A stretch of DNA of 64,000 bases from Coffea arabica (taxonomy: Eukaryota; Streptophyta; Magnoliopsida; Gentianales; Rubiaceae), in assembly GCF_036785885.1 (NCBI RefSeq), contig NC_092315.1:19942026-20006025 (forward strand), in the 5' to 3' direction. Under the pieces are notes generated by a model. That model made no database searches. It saw nothing but the letters and a program-made list of their open reading frames with translations, and was not told where the DNA came from. Every line of letters begins with the position of its first letter. Position 1 is the stretch's first letter. The position numbers and the translations under genes were made by a program. Positions 1 through 10,783 of the stretch are shown piece by piece.

Positions 1-1
1 T

Positions 2-586
2 CAAATCGACAGTGATAGTGAATCTGATGATGATGTTAATTCTTTTCTAGAAAAAATGCATAACAGCCTGAAAGAATCCTATGTTAAAAACAAGGAACTA
101 AAGCAAAAAATTAGCTTTCTTATACAAGATAATGCAAATCTTTTTCGACAAAACGAGTGTCTTGAGCATAAAAATGAGAACCTGAAAAGGACTGAAACTG
201 ATGTGATTGCTGAACTTTACAAAAAGAAAAATTTCTGTGACATACTCAGAAATGAGCAATGTAACTTAAGAAAAAGGATGGATAATTTATGTCATTTGTT
301 ACATCATATAAAACAGAACCATCTTCAAAAGAATGACACTGAACCTTATGTTAATACTCATCAAATAAGACTGAATCAAAATGCCAATGAGTTTGCAATC
401 CACAGGAGAAGGCAAGTCAGATTCATCAAACCTGTTCATTTGATTGATTCGATGTCAGTATGTAATTTTTGTTGTCAATTTGGTCACATGAATAGCAACT
501 GTTATGTTAAGAAAAACATGAGGAATGGCATGAGATGCATGTGGATTGTTAGACATAAGACTAACTCTCAAGGACCCAACATGTAA
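2..586 (+). pseudogene. copia gag C-terminal part with zinc knuckle (partial)
   Basis: This is the open 3' part of a gag ORF that enters from outside the window; the frame is open from base 2. It begins with an acidic Asp/Ser stretch, followed by a Lys/Glu/Asn-rich, probably coiled-coil region. Near the end is a CCHC zinc knuckle, CNFCCQFGHMNSNC (C-x2-C-x4-H-x4-C), which in retroelement gag binds genomic RNA. It ends at a TAA before the protease frame starts near 625, so any gag-pol continuity is broken here. The ATG at 56 is internal and probably not a true start. Confidence 0.75.
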
Positions 587-624
587 AGGGTACCAAGTAT
601 TATCCTGTGGGTTTATGTGTGTAG

Positions 625-1209
625 GTGAATCAGGATAACATTGCTAAAGAATCAAAATGGTTCATTGATAGTGGATGTTCAAGACATATGACTGGTGATG
701 CATCACAATTCGTTAAACTCAAGCGAAAAGCAAGTGGAAAGGTAACGTTTGGAGATGATAACAAAGCCAAAACTGTTGGTATTGGTGATGTTGGTAAGAA
801 TGGTAAAACCTCTATCCACAATGTTCTTCTCGTTGATAATCTGAGCTACAATTTATTAAGTGTTAGCCAACTGTGTGATAGGAATCTGTTTGTATTGTTT
901 AAAAAGCTTGAATGTCTCATATTTGACTCAAAGTTCAACATTATTTTCAAAGAAAAAAGGGTTAATGATGTCTATGTAGTTATTATTGAAAAAATTGATT
1001 TCTCCTATCTCAAATGTCTCAAAGTAGCAAATGAGGACCCATGGTTATGGCATAGAAGACTGTGTCACTTCAACATGGATTTGCTGAAGGAAATCTCTAA
1101 AAAGGATCTTATTAGAGGTCTCCCGAAAATCAAATTCGAAAAAGACCGGATATGTGATGCTTGCCAATTTGGAAAATAAGTCAAGGTATCTTTTAAATCC
1201 AAGAAATGT
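625..1209 (+). pseudogene. copia protease and GAG-pre-integrase domain
   Basis: The frame opens into the retropepsin motif WFIDSGCSRHMTGD, the copia form of the D-S/T-G active site, which cuts the Gag-Pol polyprotein. It continues through the usual protease C-terminal part (LLSVSQLCD) into a GAG-pre-integrase zinc-binding segment: LWHRRLCHFN, then CDACQFGK, giving the H-H-C-C pattern. An in-frame TAA at 1177-1179 interrupts it directly after FGK. The same frame resumes and runs into integrase, so this is a nonsense change and not a gene end. Gln would fit the family at that position (CAA to TAA). Confidence 0.85.
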
Positions 1210-2100
1210 GTGTCTACTTCAGAACTACTTGAACTTTTGCACCTTGACCTGTTTGGTCCTACACAAACTGCAAGCTTTGGTGGTAAGAGATATTATTTTG
1301 TGATTGTTGATGATTACTCTAGATATACTTGGGTGTTATTTCTTGCTCATAAAGATGATGCCTTTAAGAATTTTACTTCATTGTTTGCTAAAGTGCAAAA
1401 TCTGCTTGGCTTGAAAATTGTTAGGATTAGAAGTGATAATGGGTCAGAATTCAAGTTCTGTGATTTTCCAGAATTTTGTGATCATAATGGCATTACTCAT
1501 GAATTCTCTATTGCTAGAGCCCCCCAACAAAATGGAGTTGTAGAAAGAAAAAATAGAACTCTCCAAGAGACTGCCAGAACCATGCTCAGTGAATGCAGTT
1601 TACCAAAATATTTTTGGGCTGAAACCATAAACACAGCCTGTTATACCATGAACAGAGTTCTCCTAAGACCAATTTTGAACAAAACCTCCTATGAGCTTAT
1701 GTTTGACAAGCCTGTTGTTGGTTACTTTAAAGTATTTGGTTGTAAATGTTTCATTTTGAATATCAAGGAACATCTTGGAAAGTTTGACAAAAAATCTGAT
1801 GAGAGAATTTTCTTGGGATATTGTGAAAACAAAAGAAGTTTCAGAGTTTATAATCGTAGAACACTGATCATAGAGGAAACGATACACATTATATTTGATG
1901 AATCTAATGGTGACATTTCTATGAGTTGTGGTGAAGATGATGATACAGGTGTTCAAGATGAACTAAAGAAGTTAGCAATCAATGATCATGACTCTGCTTC
2001 ACCAGAAACTGATTTAAAGGATACTGATACTCAAGACAGTCCAGCTGGAGAAGTGAATGACAGAGATACTGCTACTCCTAATGATCTACCAAGAACCTGA
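1210..2100 (+). pseudogene. copia integrase core
   Basis: This is an rve-type integrase that would insert element cDNA into the host genome. The DDE catalytic residues are visible: the first Asp in HLDLFGP, the second in RSDNGSEF, and the Glu in NGVVERKNR. The copia-typical segments FWAETINTACY and VFGCKCF follow. The last 80 or so residues are acidic and Ser/Thr-rich, the usual linker before RT. The frame is shared with the protease upstream and RT downstream. It stops at a TGA (2098-2100), where Trp fits the family (TGG to TGA). Confidence 0.88.
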
Positions 2101-2895
2101 AAATTTGTTCATAACCATCCCAAGGAGCTTATAATTGGTGATCCATCTGAAAAGGTCAGAACTTGTTCTTCTAGACACCTAGTAGATAATCTTACTTTAG
2201 TATCACATATTGAACCTAAAAATGTTGTTGATGCATTGAATGATGAGCACTGGATTTTAACTATGGAAGAAGAGTTAATCCAATTTGAAAGAAACAAGGT
2301 TTGGACCCTGGTTGCTAGACCACAAGACCATCCTACCATTGGCACAAAGTAGGTTTTTAGAAACAAAATGAATGATAAAGGGGAGATTGTTAGAAATAAG
2401 GCCAGACTGGTGGCTAAGGGATACACTCAAGAAGAGGGGATAGACTTTGATGAGTCCTTTGCACCTGTAGCTAGGTTGGAGTCCATAAGAATGTTTCTAG
2501 CATTTACATGTTTCAAGAATTTTAAATTATTTCAGATGGATGTTAAGAGTGCTTTCTCAAATGGTTTTATAGATCAAGAAGTCTATGTTGACCAACCTCC
2601 TGGCTTTGAAAATGTATCTTATCCAGATCATGTTTTTAAACTCTCAAAAGCTTTATACGGATTAAAGCAAGCTCCTAGAGCATGGTATGAACGTCTGAGT
2701 GGATTTTTGATTGAAAATGGTTTCAAAAGGGGCATTGTAGATACTACACTCTTCACAAAACAAAGCTCACGAGATCTTTTAATTGTGCAAATATATGTGG
2801 ATGATATCATATTTGGTGCTACTAATGAGAACTTGTGCAAGGATTTTTCTATCATCATGCAAAAAGAATTTGAAATGAGCATGATCAGAAACTGA
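2101..2895 (+). pseudogene. copia reverse transcriptase
   Basis: RVT_2-type reverse transcriptase, which copies element RNA to DNA. The frame continues from integrase and contains a nonsense TAG at 2350-2352, in the conserved run before the fingers domain where Trp is expected. Landmarks include [39 protein letters not shown], and the catalytic box YVDDIIFG (YxDD intact). A frameshift near 2890 disrupts the segment after the palm, and coding sequence continues in another frame from about 2898. The active-site residues are intact but the ORF is broken twice. Confidence 0.88.
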
Positions 2896-3740
2896 ACTTC
2901 TTCCTTGGACTCCAAGTGGTTCAAACCCAAGATGGAACATTTATAAATCAAGCAAAATATACCAAAGAGCTGCTGAAAAGATTTGGAATGAAGGATTCAA
3001 AGTCTGTTAGAACACCTATGTGCACCTCTACCAAACTTGACAAGGATGAGGAAGGTACGAAAGTTGAGGAAAAAAAGTACAGAGGTATGATTGGAAATTT
3101 ACTTTATTTAACTGTCAGTAGGCCTGACATCATGTTTGTTGTATGCTTATGTGCTCGATTTCAATCCTGTCCAAATGAATCACACTTGAATGCAGTAAAA
3201 AGAATTTTTAGATATCTTAAAGAAACCTTAAACTTTGGCTTATGGTATCCAAAATGCCATGAACTTCCTTTATATGGATTCTCTGATGCTGATTTCGGTG
3301 GTTGTAAAATAGATAGAAAAAGTACTACTAGTATATGCAACTTTCTTGGAAATTGTTTGGTATCTTGGTTTAGTAAAAAATAAAATGCTATCTCATTGTC
3401 CACTACTGAAGCTGAATATGTTGCTACTGGTGCTTGTTGTGCTCAATTGTTATGGATGAAAAACACATTGAATGATTTTGGTTTAGTGTATAAATGTGTA
3501 CCTATGTACTGTGACAACACTAGTGCAATTAATCTGACAAAAAATCTCATTCAGTACTCTAGGACTAAGCACATTGATATAAAGTATCATTTCATTCGCG
3601 ATCTTGTCTCAAAGGGGGTAATCCGTGTCCAGTTTGTTTGTTCTAAAGAACAAATCGCTGATATCCTCACAAAAGCTCTTCCACTGGATCAATTTGTGTT
3701 CCTGAGAACAAAACTGGGCGTCTCAGAAAAAAGATTCTAA
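2896..3740 (+). pseudogene. copia RT thumb and RNase H
   Basis: This continues pol after the frameshift. It carries the connection region (LLKRFGMKDSKSVRTPM, YRGMIGNLLYLTVSRPDI) and then RNase H, which removes RNA from the RNA:DNA hybrid. RNase H acidic positions are seen in GFSDADFGG, TEAEYVA and YCDNTSA, and the usual tail EQIADILTKALP closes the ORF. A TAA at 3381-3383 interrupts it between SKK and NAISLSTTEAE; Gln fits the family there. It ends at a TAA at 3738-3740, shortly before the palindrome at 3762. Confidence 0.87.
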
Positions 3741-3761
3741 GTTTTGTTTTTTGGTCAATTC

Positions 3762-3779
3762 TTATCGGACGTCCGATAA
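3762..3779. repeat. 18-bp perfect palindrome with TCGGACGTCCGA core
   Basis: TTATCGGACGTCCGATAA reads the same on both strands. It sits 22 bases after the end of copia RNase H. The 12-bp core occurs four more times at 10784-11114 beside the second copia fragment. Palindromic GGAC/GTCC repeat motifs near the 3' end of Sireviruses are described in the literature, so this is probably the same class of element-specific repeat. Confidence 0.8.
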
Positions 3780-4586
3780 CCCATTCCTCTCCCAAAATTC
3801 ATTGATGATGAAGCCAAAGACAGATTTGAGTTAGTCTCTCAAAAAGGGTTCATCACCCAAAGGTTCATCCTTCCCTATGAATTTCGTAAGCTTGATCTTG
3901 AACCTGTTATTAAACTGTTTGAATTCCAGAAATGGACTCATCTTCTGACCATTCCTAATGTCTTTTACCCTGACGTGCTTTATCAATTCTTTGCTAACCT
4001 TAGGAAGGGTAAATCACACACTGAACTCATCTCTAGGGTCAACTCTGTAGACATCACGTTAACTCCTGACATTGTGAATTCCATTCTGAAAACTAGTATT
4101 GAATCTGGTTTCAAAGGAAAAATTGCAAATTTCTTTTCGTATGAGGAATTTCCTTCGACCTACCATCATTTTTACAATGCTAAATTCATGACCTATTTTC
4201 AAACCCACTTCAATACTCCTGTTGAGGCAAGATTGGATGATCTCAGTCCTCAGAATCTGATCATCTTCACCATCATTTCGAATCTGTTGGTGCCAACTGA
4301 TGGCCACAGAACAGATGCAAACAAAATGGAACTCTATCTTTTCTACTGCTTTGTTGAAAAAATCCGCATTAACTTTGGATTTGTAATGTGCAAGTTTCTG
4401 CTCAAAATTAGCACTGACAGTCGTAGAAAGCTCTCTTATGGCAGATTTCTGACCCCTATCTTTACCCATTTTGAAATACCTTTTTCTGAAAAATCTCCCA
4501 AAGACAGTGCTTCATCAGTTTTCTCAAAAGCTTGCTTTGAACGAAAGAACTTAAAATTTCAACTTTCATGTCAATTCCAAGCATAA
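3780..4586 (+). CDS. envelope-like / putative plant transposon protein ORF (3' truncated)
   Basis: The frame is open from 3780 to a stop at 4584-4586; the first in-frame ATG is at 3975, but similarity to the family starts earlier, near KFIDDEAKDRF at about 3795. The text resembles the plant transposon protein domain found in ORFs downstream of RNase H in Sirevirus and Athila elements: a W in the EFQKWTHLLTIP region, a YQFFANL stretch, VDITLTPDIVNSIL, then a helical segment with LSPQNLIIFTIISNLLVP. I see no clear signal peptide or transmembrane segment, so calling it an envelope is by position only. The tail after about 4550 overlaps the neighbouring gypsy element and is probably not native. 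Function is unknown. Confidence 0.55.
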   Translation, partial: PIPLPKFIDDEAKDRFELVSQKGFITQRFILPYEFRKLDLEPVIKLFEFQKWTHLLTIPNVFYPDVLYQFFANLRKGKSHTELISRVNSVDITLTPDIVNSILKTSIESGFKGKIANFFSYEEFPSTYHHFYNAKFMTYFQTHFNTPVEARLDDLSPQNLIIFTIISNLLVPTDGHRTDANKMELYLFYCFVEKIRINFGFVMCKFLLKISTDSRRKLSYGRFLTPIFTHFEIPFSEKSPKDSASSVFSKACFERKNLKFQLSCQFQA

Positions 4587-5894
4587 ATGTAGGGTTAACA
4601 AAAGAATGAGTGGCACCGGGGTCTATCAAAATTTTGGCTAACCGGTGAAAAATAGGGATCGTACCTTCTATTACCTCCGTTGGTTCAGGTACGGATTGTT
4701 GGTCCAGCGAATACACTCTGACCGGTACCCTCAACCTGGTCCCTCCAACATTGGTCGGCTTTGGATTTGACCTGGCAGTCGACTGAGTATCACTGATCAA
4801 CGGGCAGTTGACTATCTGGTGCTCCATATTTCCACATCTTAGGCACTTCCAAGCCTTTCTCTAGCACTCATCCTTGGTATGGTTCGGTTTTTCACAATAT
4901 CCGCATGTTACTCGGGGAATGGAGGTCTGGCCTTCCTATGGAATTCTTCTACCTTGCCCCCTACCACTTTGGCCTCCCCTCTGGGCACCTCCTCTCTGAG
5001 CACCTCCCCTAGATGCACTCGAAAACTGTCCACCTCCAGCCCCACGACCGGACTTGGCAGGTGGCATGGTCTGATCACTCCGCACTGACCCTTGGCCTCT
5101 ACTAGGTACCCCTTTCCGTTTAGCGTGGAAATTTCTCACATGTGTCCTAGCAGTCTCTATCCTTCGGGCCTTCTCCAACATCTCCGTAAACGTATTAATT
5201 TGGGCTGCCGCCAAGGCCTCTTGTAACTCCACATTGAGCCCTTGCACGAATCTCCGTACTCTTCTTTGCTCCGTAGCGATCAGCTCAAGAGCAAATTTTG
5301 ACAATTTCGTAAACTGAGTCTCATACTCAGCTACACTAGAAGTTCCCTGTCGGAGCTTACTAAAATCATCCTCTCGCTTCTCCTGGACGATAGGAGGAAG
5401 GTATTTCTCGTTAAACTCCCGTACAAAGTTTAACCAGGTCCATGCAGTTCCTTCTCTCTCTCACTTGGCCCTAATTACATTCCTCCAAACCCTGGTTGGA
5501 CCTTCAAACTGGAAAACAGTGAACTGTACTTGCCTCTCCTCTATATAGTTTAAAGCGGCAAAGACGTTAATCATGGCCTCTAACCATTTCTTGGCTCCCT
5601 TCGGGTCTAGTCCTCCCAAGAACTTGGGTGGAGAGAACTTCTGGAATCTCTCTAAGGCCCTATCTTGTCCCATCTCGGGGTCCCTAGGTTGATTTACAGG
5701 GGCTTGTCCCTGTTGTTCCACTAAACGGGCCAGAATATTGGTCATTTGCTGGATGGCGGTTGCCACTTGATCTCCCCCTGCAGCCTGGTTGCCTCTCTCT
5801 CCGCTCTCGGTTCTTGCGCTTGTCTACCCCCGCGGCTACGACTAGGACCGCGTCCTCGATTAGTTCCCCTGACTTGACTTCTTCTACCCTCCAT
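4555..5894 (-). pseudogene. gypsy gag with start of protease (element C)
   Basis: The likely start is the ATG at 5892-5894 (MEGRRSQVRG, Arg/Gly-rich). The retrotrans_gag core follows: FQKFSPPKFLGGLDP, WLEAMINVFAAL, then AEYETQFTKLSKFALEL and RRFVQGL. A Gly/Arg/Gln-rich stretch precedes two zinc knuckles, CGYCEKPNHTKDEC and CLRCGNMEHQIVNC. The retropepsin motif ILIDPGATHSF (DSG changed to DPG) ends the recognisable part. Stops at 5461-5463, 4936-4938 and 4861-4863, plus a frameshift near 5780, break it. The DPG change should inactivate the protease. Gag would form the virus-like particle. Confidence 0.83.
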
Positions 5895-6099
5895 GTTTTG
5901 GGTTTAACCAGGTATGAACATATAACAAAGTAAGGTATGGCTCGTATAACACGTTACAAAAGGATAAATAGAAGCGCTAGAACACATAATAAACAAGTAC
6001 TTTATATACATAGCAAACAAGTCACATATACATGCCAATCTAGGCAAGTCAAATGCTATAATAGCCAAGGAACATAAAACAAAAGAAACCCTATTTACA

Positions 6100-6832
6100 T
6101 CCACCGTGACACCTTAAAATCAAAAACAAAAGGAAACGTGTCGTCCTACTATGTTCCTAACTATCCCACAAAAATCTCCTCAATCCGCAACCCTAAAAAG
6201 TCGTCCGGCTAGATGCCGACCCAACCGACTCCGAGGATGCACTCGGCTCCTCCTCTGGGTCCTCCTCAGGATCCTTATCCGGATCCTCCTCAGGAGCACC
6301 AGGAACCTCAGGGGCTACAGGCGCTTGACCCTCCTCGGCCAAGTCCTGTATCACATCCTCTACCAGTGCCTCGCACTCGATCAGGATATGGCCGGTCCGG
6401 TCTCGTATGTCCTCAACTACTCGCATAAGACGTCCAGTCATCGCTTGAACCTGCTCGCGGAAAGCATCGGTCCGCTGCTGCTCCTCCAAAATCGAGGCTC
6501 CAGCTCTTGGATCCTAGCTCCTTGGACTCGGAGAGTAGCCCGGAGACGCTCAATCTCCGTCTGGCACTACCCAATCGTCTCCGCTCGTCGTCAACTACGA
6601 GCACTACCAGATCAAGGTAGGAGTAGGTCTTCCAGCAGTCGCAGCGTCGGATCTTGCGCGCTGGGGACCACCGCTGCACTGGCCCACCGGGGCTCTCCTG
6701 GTACGTGATCACGCGACAGACGGGCCCTTCCAGATACGGCTCGTCAGTAGGTGCGTCAGAAGGTACATCAGTAGGTACGGGCTGAGCAGCCCCACACCCC
6801 CAGAAGCGTCAGTACCCGCCATCACCTAGGTT
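6100..6832 (-). pseudogene. upstream extra ORF remnant between primer site and gag (element C)
   Basis: Between the primer site and gag lies a GC-richer stretch that can be read as a broken protein from an ATG near 6832 (MAGTDASGGVGLL) down to 6193. The best open part, 6193-6489, encodes a heptad-like helix (FREQVQAMTGRLMRVVEDI) and then a very acidic, Pro-rich tail (EEDPDKDPEEDPEEEP). Upstream additional ORFs are known in several plant gypsy lineages, but this one has no recognised domain. It is broken by stops and frameshifts. It could also be a non-coding leader with chance open frames. Confidence 0.35.
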
Positions 6833-6955
6833 TGAAAGTAACATTACAAAAGTAAGTACACAACACGTAGAAAATAAGGCTAAAGCTAAGCTCAAGAATA
6901 AAACCCTAGCCTACCGTATCAATCACTCAGTCTATCCAGAACAATTCACAACCTA

Positions 6956-6968
6956 GGCTCTGATACCA
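6956..6968 (-). other. primer binding site (tRNA-iMet type), element C
   Basis: On the minus strand TGGTATCAGAGCC lies two bases from the inner LTR end (6971). It matches the 3' end complement of initiator Met tRNA used by most plant LTR retrotransposons to prime minus-strand cDNA. Confidence 0.85.
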
Positions 6969-6970
6969 CC

Positions 6971-9745
6971 TGTGACGACCCCACCTCCCCTAAGGCGTAC
7001 CAAAGGGTTTGGCGGATCGCCTGCCCACCTCTCGCCAGGATTCACTCACTCATATCATGCGCATACATCCACGGTCTAGAAATAACATCGCAATTCAAGC
7101 TTATAATTTACATTGATGTAAAATCAAGGTACAAAGCCCCAATATACCCAAACTGGTTCAAAGTATATACAATCCAAATACAAAACATTCTATTTGAGAA
7201 ATAGCGCGAGTACAAGTCAAAAGTCAAAACAACTAGACTACGCTAGTCTTTACACGTCTCACGCCTCGCTCGTACCCCTGTAAGGAAAACAAAACTAACG
7301 GAGTGAGCCAAAGCTCAGTGAAGTTCCAAATATCAAATTGGCCATCAAACAAAGTAATGACAGTGAAATAGTGAAATAGCGAGCAAACAAGTCCAATCAA
7401 GGAGACAATACTTCAAGTAGTCAAGAAATATATGGATCATGTTCACATGTAAGGATACAGTGGCTCATGTCTCGGTTCCATCCCAACTTGATCAATTAAT
7501 AGTTGACACTCCGTCCACTTTCAAGTAATAACTAGTCCAGAAATAATACCCATTTCATGCCGGTCTCCGTCACGCCACACGAAACACGGATGGTAATACT
7601 CGAGTACACCGATTAGCCGAGGAGATAACACTCCATTCAACCTTACTAGTTACCCAGGGTTCGTTATCTAATCAACCAAACCCTTGCCGGCTCGACTTGA
7701 TTAACTAGGCACAGGGTTTCTGGAATTCCAGACAAGATACAATTCATATACATGTAGAACAAGTCAAGTGAAATAGGTAAACAAGAACAATTCTTATTAG
7801 GGCAAGTGCGATAAAGTACACCCTTGCCCGATCAAATCACTTATATATTGTGTAATCACATTGGTCATAGATAAATCACAAATATCAAGTTCAATAAGAT
7901 ATTTGGAAGCACTTACCAAAAGTAGTGCCTCTACTGTTCGCGTCTGGAAGGTACTCCGAGTTTGGAGTCCAAATCTGTGATAAAACTTGACATAAGAACT
8001 TTGAAAATCGACTAAGGTTCGAAACTTAGATGTTTCGTTCAATAAGAATCAAGAAATTGAAATTCACTTGGAGAATAGTCGTGAAACAGTTGCTTGCTTT
8101 TCAAACTGAAAAATTTTGTAACATGTTTACTTGGAAATAACTTTTGAGTCGAAAGTGCAAGGAAAACAGATTTATAGTGATTATTACCGCTTTTCCTAAG
8201 GGTACAAGTTCGGCTAGGTTCGAACGTATAACCCTCGATAACCAAGGTAGCAAAAATCCTAGATGGTTCAAGTGATATTCATTTATCAACTTTACCCAAG
8301 TCGCAAGTATATTTCTCTAGTCCTCGAGTGAAAATTTGGGCAGCATGCCCTTTGTATTTTCCTATTTCCAGCCATTTATGGCTTCATTATTTTCCTCATT
8401 CAAACCCAAAGGTACACATACAACAATCTAATTTCAATAGCCGTTCAATAGGCTCAAGACAATACAAGGACAAAAAACAAGCCAACAACAAGTGCGGAAA
8501 TGAGCTTTAGTAAAAGACAGATTTGATAGGGTTTTCCGTAACGGACACAATCGAGGATATGCTTATCGGATTAGGGTGTAACTTATACCGTCTCGAAGCT
8601 AAAATGAAAGCCTACAACTTTCATGAAGATCACTTAGTCAAATTTCCAGTGTAACCTAATCAAATTCCCAGTTTACAGAACCAAATTCTAACTACTCAGC
8701 CAATTAACTGTACTACCTTTAAATGGCCATATCTCAGCCTACCAAAGTCCGTTTAAGGCGTTCTTGGTGGCGTTGAAAAGCTAAGACAGAGTACTAAAAT
8801 TTTTATGTTTTGGAAAATGGCTAAATCAGCACGGATCATAGTGAATAGACACGGTCAAATGGATGAACTGTCTAAAATGGATCACTGGATGCATCCTAGG
8901 GCAGCGAGGGTATTTTGGTCTTTTCACAGGCTACGTTGCTCCGATTGATTTTGTAGGAAACTATAAAATATCATTATCTACAACTTTCATGTTTTGTGCC
9001 AAGCCTAATTCGGCTTCTAACATAGGGCACTGAAACCGGACATAACTGAAGCATACAATTCCAGAAATCTGGAATTTTGGGATTTCAAGGGCAATCTCTT
9101 CATTTTCTTGATTCAATCACTACCACAACCTCTTATACAAGCCTATATACATCATATACCACTCCTACAACAAGTATAAAAAGGAAATCAGTCAAACCCT
9201 AGCTTACATACATCACCCCAAAATCATCACAACAACTTGTATAGCTACTAATCTAACCAAAACATGAGTTATATAACATCTTAAACAAAAATAAAAGAAC
9301 CAAAGCCATGGGTCAGACCTTATACCTCAACAAAAGGGCTTACAAGAGTAATACTTCACCTCCTCTTGAAATTTTTGGTTCCCTTAGCTTCCCAAGTTCA
9401 CAACTCACAAGTTAATCGGTTTAGAATCTTGTTTCCTTCACTCAAATGGTGCAAATCAAGATGAAAGAAGGTTGTTTCTCTTGCTCTCTCTTTCTCTCTC
9501 TCTCTTGTCTCGGCCAAACCAGAAAAAAAACGAGGAAGAATGAGCTAATTTGCAAGATAAGAAGATAAGAAAATTAAGTTTAGTCAAAGCCACAAATTGC
9601 CAACACTTGGCACTACCAAAACCATCCAAAATTTTTTTTTCTTTCCTTACATTTTGAGTCCAATTTTTCGGCCAAGAGGATAGCTATGAGGGGGGATATT
9701 TTCCACCAATATCAAGGTTATGTGCTAGTAAGGAAATGGTAGTCA
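6971..9745 (-). mobile_element. 5' LTR of element C (outer end missing)
   Basis: The inner end TGTGACGACC (plus strand) adjoins the primer site. The sequence is colinear with the LTR at 39487-42517: both carry a GGGCAGCATGCCCTTTGTAT block (8336 and 40878), a block around TACCGT(C/T)TCGAAG (8577 and 41140), the palindrome TACTCGAGTA (7597) and the box GTGCGATAAAGTACAC (7806). The partner LTR is 3031 bp, so roughly 250 bp of the U3 end has been lost here. There is no coding content; short ORFs in this region are chance. Confidence 0.78.
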
Positions 9746-9755
9746 AGTGGGGTGT

Positions 9756-10545
9756 TCAATCGGTAGTGCACGGTACATGTTTGAACTCCAGTTTCCCTCT
9801 GTTTCTGAAGTCATTAGACTGATTTGGTAAGGAATAGCTGGATCCGCCTTTTCTGAATCTTCTCTTGTTGAGAAATCTTTTGAAACCTCTTGTGATGAGT
9901 GCAATATCACTGTCATCACCTTCCAAATCATTTTCATCCTGTGAGGCTGTTTCATCTTCGTCTTGTGAAGCTTTCAGAGTAATACTCTTTCTTACTTTTG
10001 TGTCTTCTTCATCCGGCATCTTAGATTTAAGTTTCAGTTCGTAAGAAGTTAGAGAGTTAATCAGAGATTCAATGGATAAGGTATTTAGATCCTTGGCTTC
10101 CTCAATGGCAGTCACTTTGCTTTTCCAGTCATTTGATAGAGCATTCAGAATTTTTCTGTTCTTCTCACCTAGAGAGTACTCCTTCTCAAGCACCTCTAAA
10201 TCCTTGATTAGATCATTGAATCTACAATACATTTTGTCAATGTTTTCATGAGACTCCATCTTAAAAGATTCATAATTAGTGATCAGAATGAATTTCTTTT
10301 GTTCTCTCACATTCTCGCTTCCCTCATGGATCTTTCTAAGTTTATCCCAAATTTCTTTTGCAGATCTGCAGCCTTTGACTCTAATAGGCTCATTTGAGTC
10401 CAATGCAGTGTATAAAACGTTCATGGCCTTAGCATTTAGAGTGAGATGAATTCTATCTTTAGCAGTCAGCTCACTTCTGGCCTTTTGTCTCGACCTATGA
10501 GTAGTTTCATCAATAATAGTTGCGAAAAACCCTCTCAATGCTACA
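9756..10545 (-). pseudogene. copia gag (UBN2-type) fragment
   Basis: An open frame of about 260 codons reads as a copia gag polyprotein: KDRIHLTLNAKAMNVLYTAL, SAKEIWDKLRKIHEGSENV, MYCRFNDLIKDLEVLEKEY, ILNALSNDWKSKVTAIEEAK. The normal N-terminus (the substrate-like FxGxNY segment) is absent; the frame instead fuses near 10545 to sequence that looks like a leader. It stops before the zinc knuckle, which is present in the other fragment at 434-500. Gag would assemble the particle. The frame is clean, so this copy is younger or less decayed than its neighbours, but it is partial. Confidence 0.8.
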
Positions 10546-10697
10546 CTATTGAAGAAGCTGTGTCACACTTGAAAAACTACAAGAGAATTGCACAAGCTAA
10601 GAATACAAATGTTCCTTTGGAGTTTTCTAACACTTGAATCACTCACAATCTGATGTAGACTTGATGTGCAAAGTTGGCCTGAGATGGTTGACTTTGT

Positions 10698-10707
10698 TCT
10701 TTTTATA
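10698..10707 (-). promoter_or_regulatory. TATA-like box of the copia fragment
   Basis: On the minus strand CCTATAAAAAG lies about 160 bases before the gag frame and just downstream of the palindrome cluster. This is the position expected for the LTR core promoter, with the palindromes in U3. It is judged by sequence and position only. Confidence 0.4.
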
Positions 10708-10783
10708 GGAGACCAGAAAATTCTTCAATCAATGCTGTCAACGGGTAGAAGGCAACTGAAGAGTCAACTAGCCGTTGGTGCTG

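Larger units (their letters stand above)
1..4550 (+). mobile_element. Sirevirus-like Ty1/copia retrotransposon remnant
   Basis: The domain order is zinc-knuckle gag end, aspartic protease, GAG-pre-integrase, integrase, reverse transcriptase, RNase H. Integrase before RT is the copia order. An envelope-like ORF follows RNase H, and a TCGGACGTCCGA palindrome lies just after pol; both are features reported for Sireviruses. The left end, with the 5' LTR and most of gag, lies outside the window. The right end is cut at about 4550, where minus-strand gypsy protease sequence begins, so no 3' LTR remains. Pol has four in-frame stops and one frameshift, so the element is dead. Lineage assignment is inference. 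Confidence 0.85.
4550..9745 (-). mobile_element. Tekay/Del-like Ty3/gypsy element, 5' portion (element C)
   Basis: Read on the minus strand, the order is long LTR (6971-9745), primer site, upstream ORF, gag with two zinc knuckles, start of protease. Pol beyond the protease active site is missing, replaced by plus-strand copia sequence at about 4550. The LTR lacks its outer end, cut near 9745 by another copia fragment. The LTR terminus TGTGACGACC (plus strand) next to GGTATCAGAG matches the arrangement of the other long-LTR elements here (39487, 42924). No target duplication can be found because both ends are lost. Confidence 0.8.

Noticed and set aside
4462..4586. Both overlapping ORF tails (plus env-like end, minus protease end) as real protein ends
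   Set aside because: The two elements meet near 4550, so each frame's tail beyond that point is read through foreign sequence.
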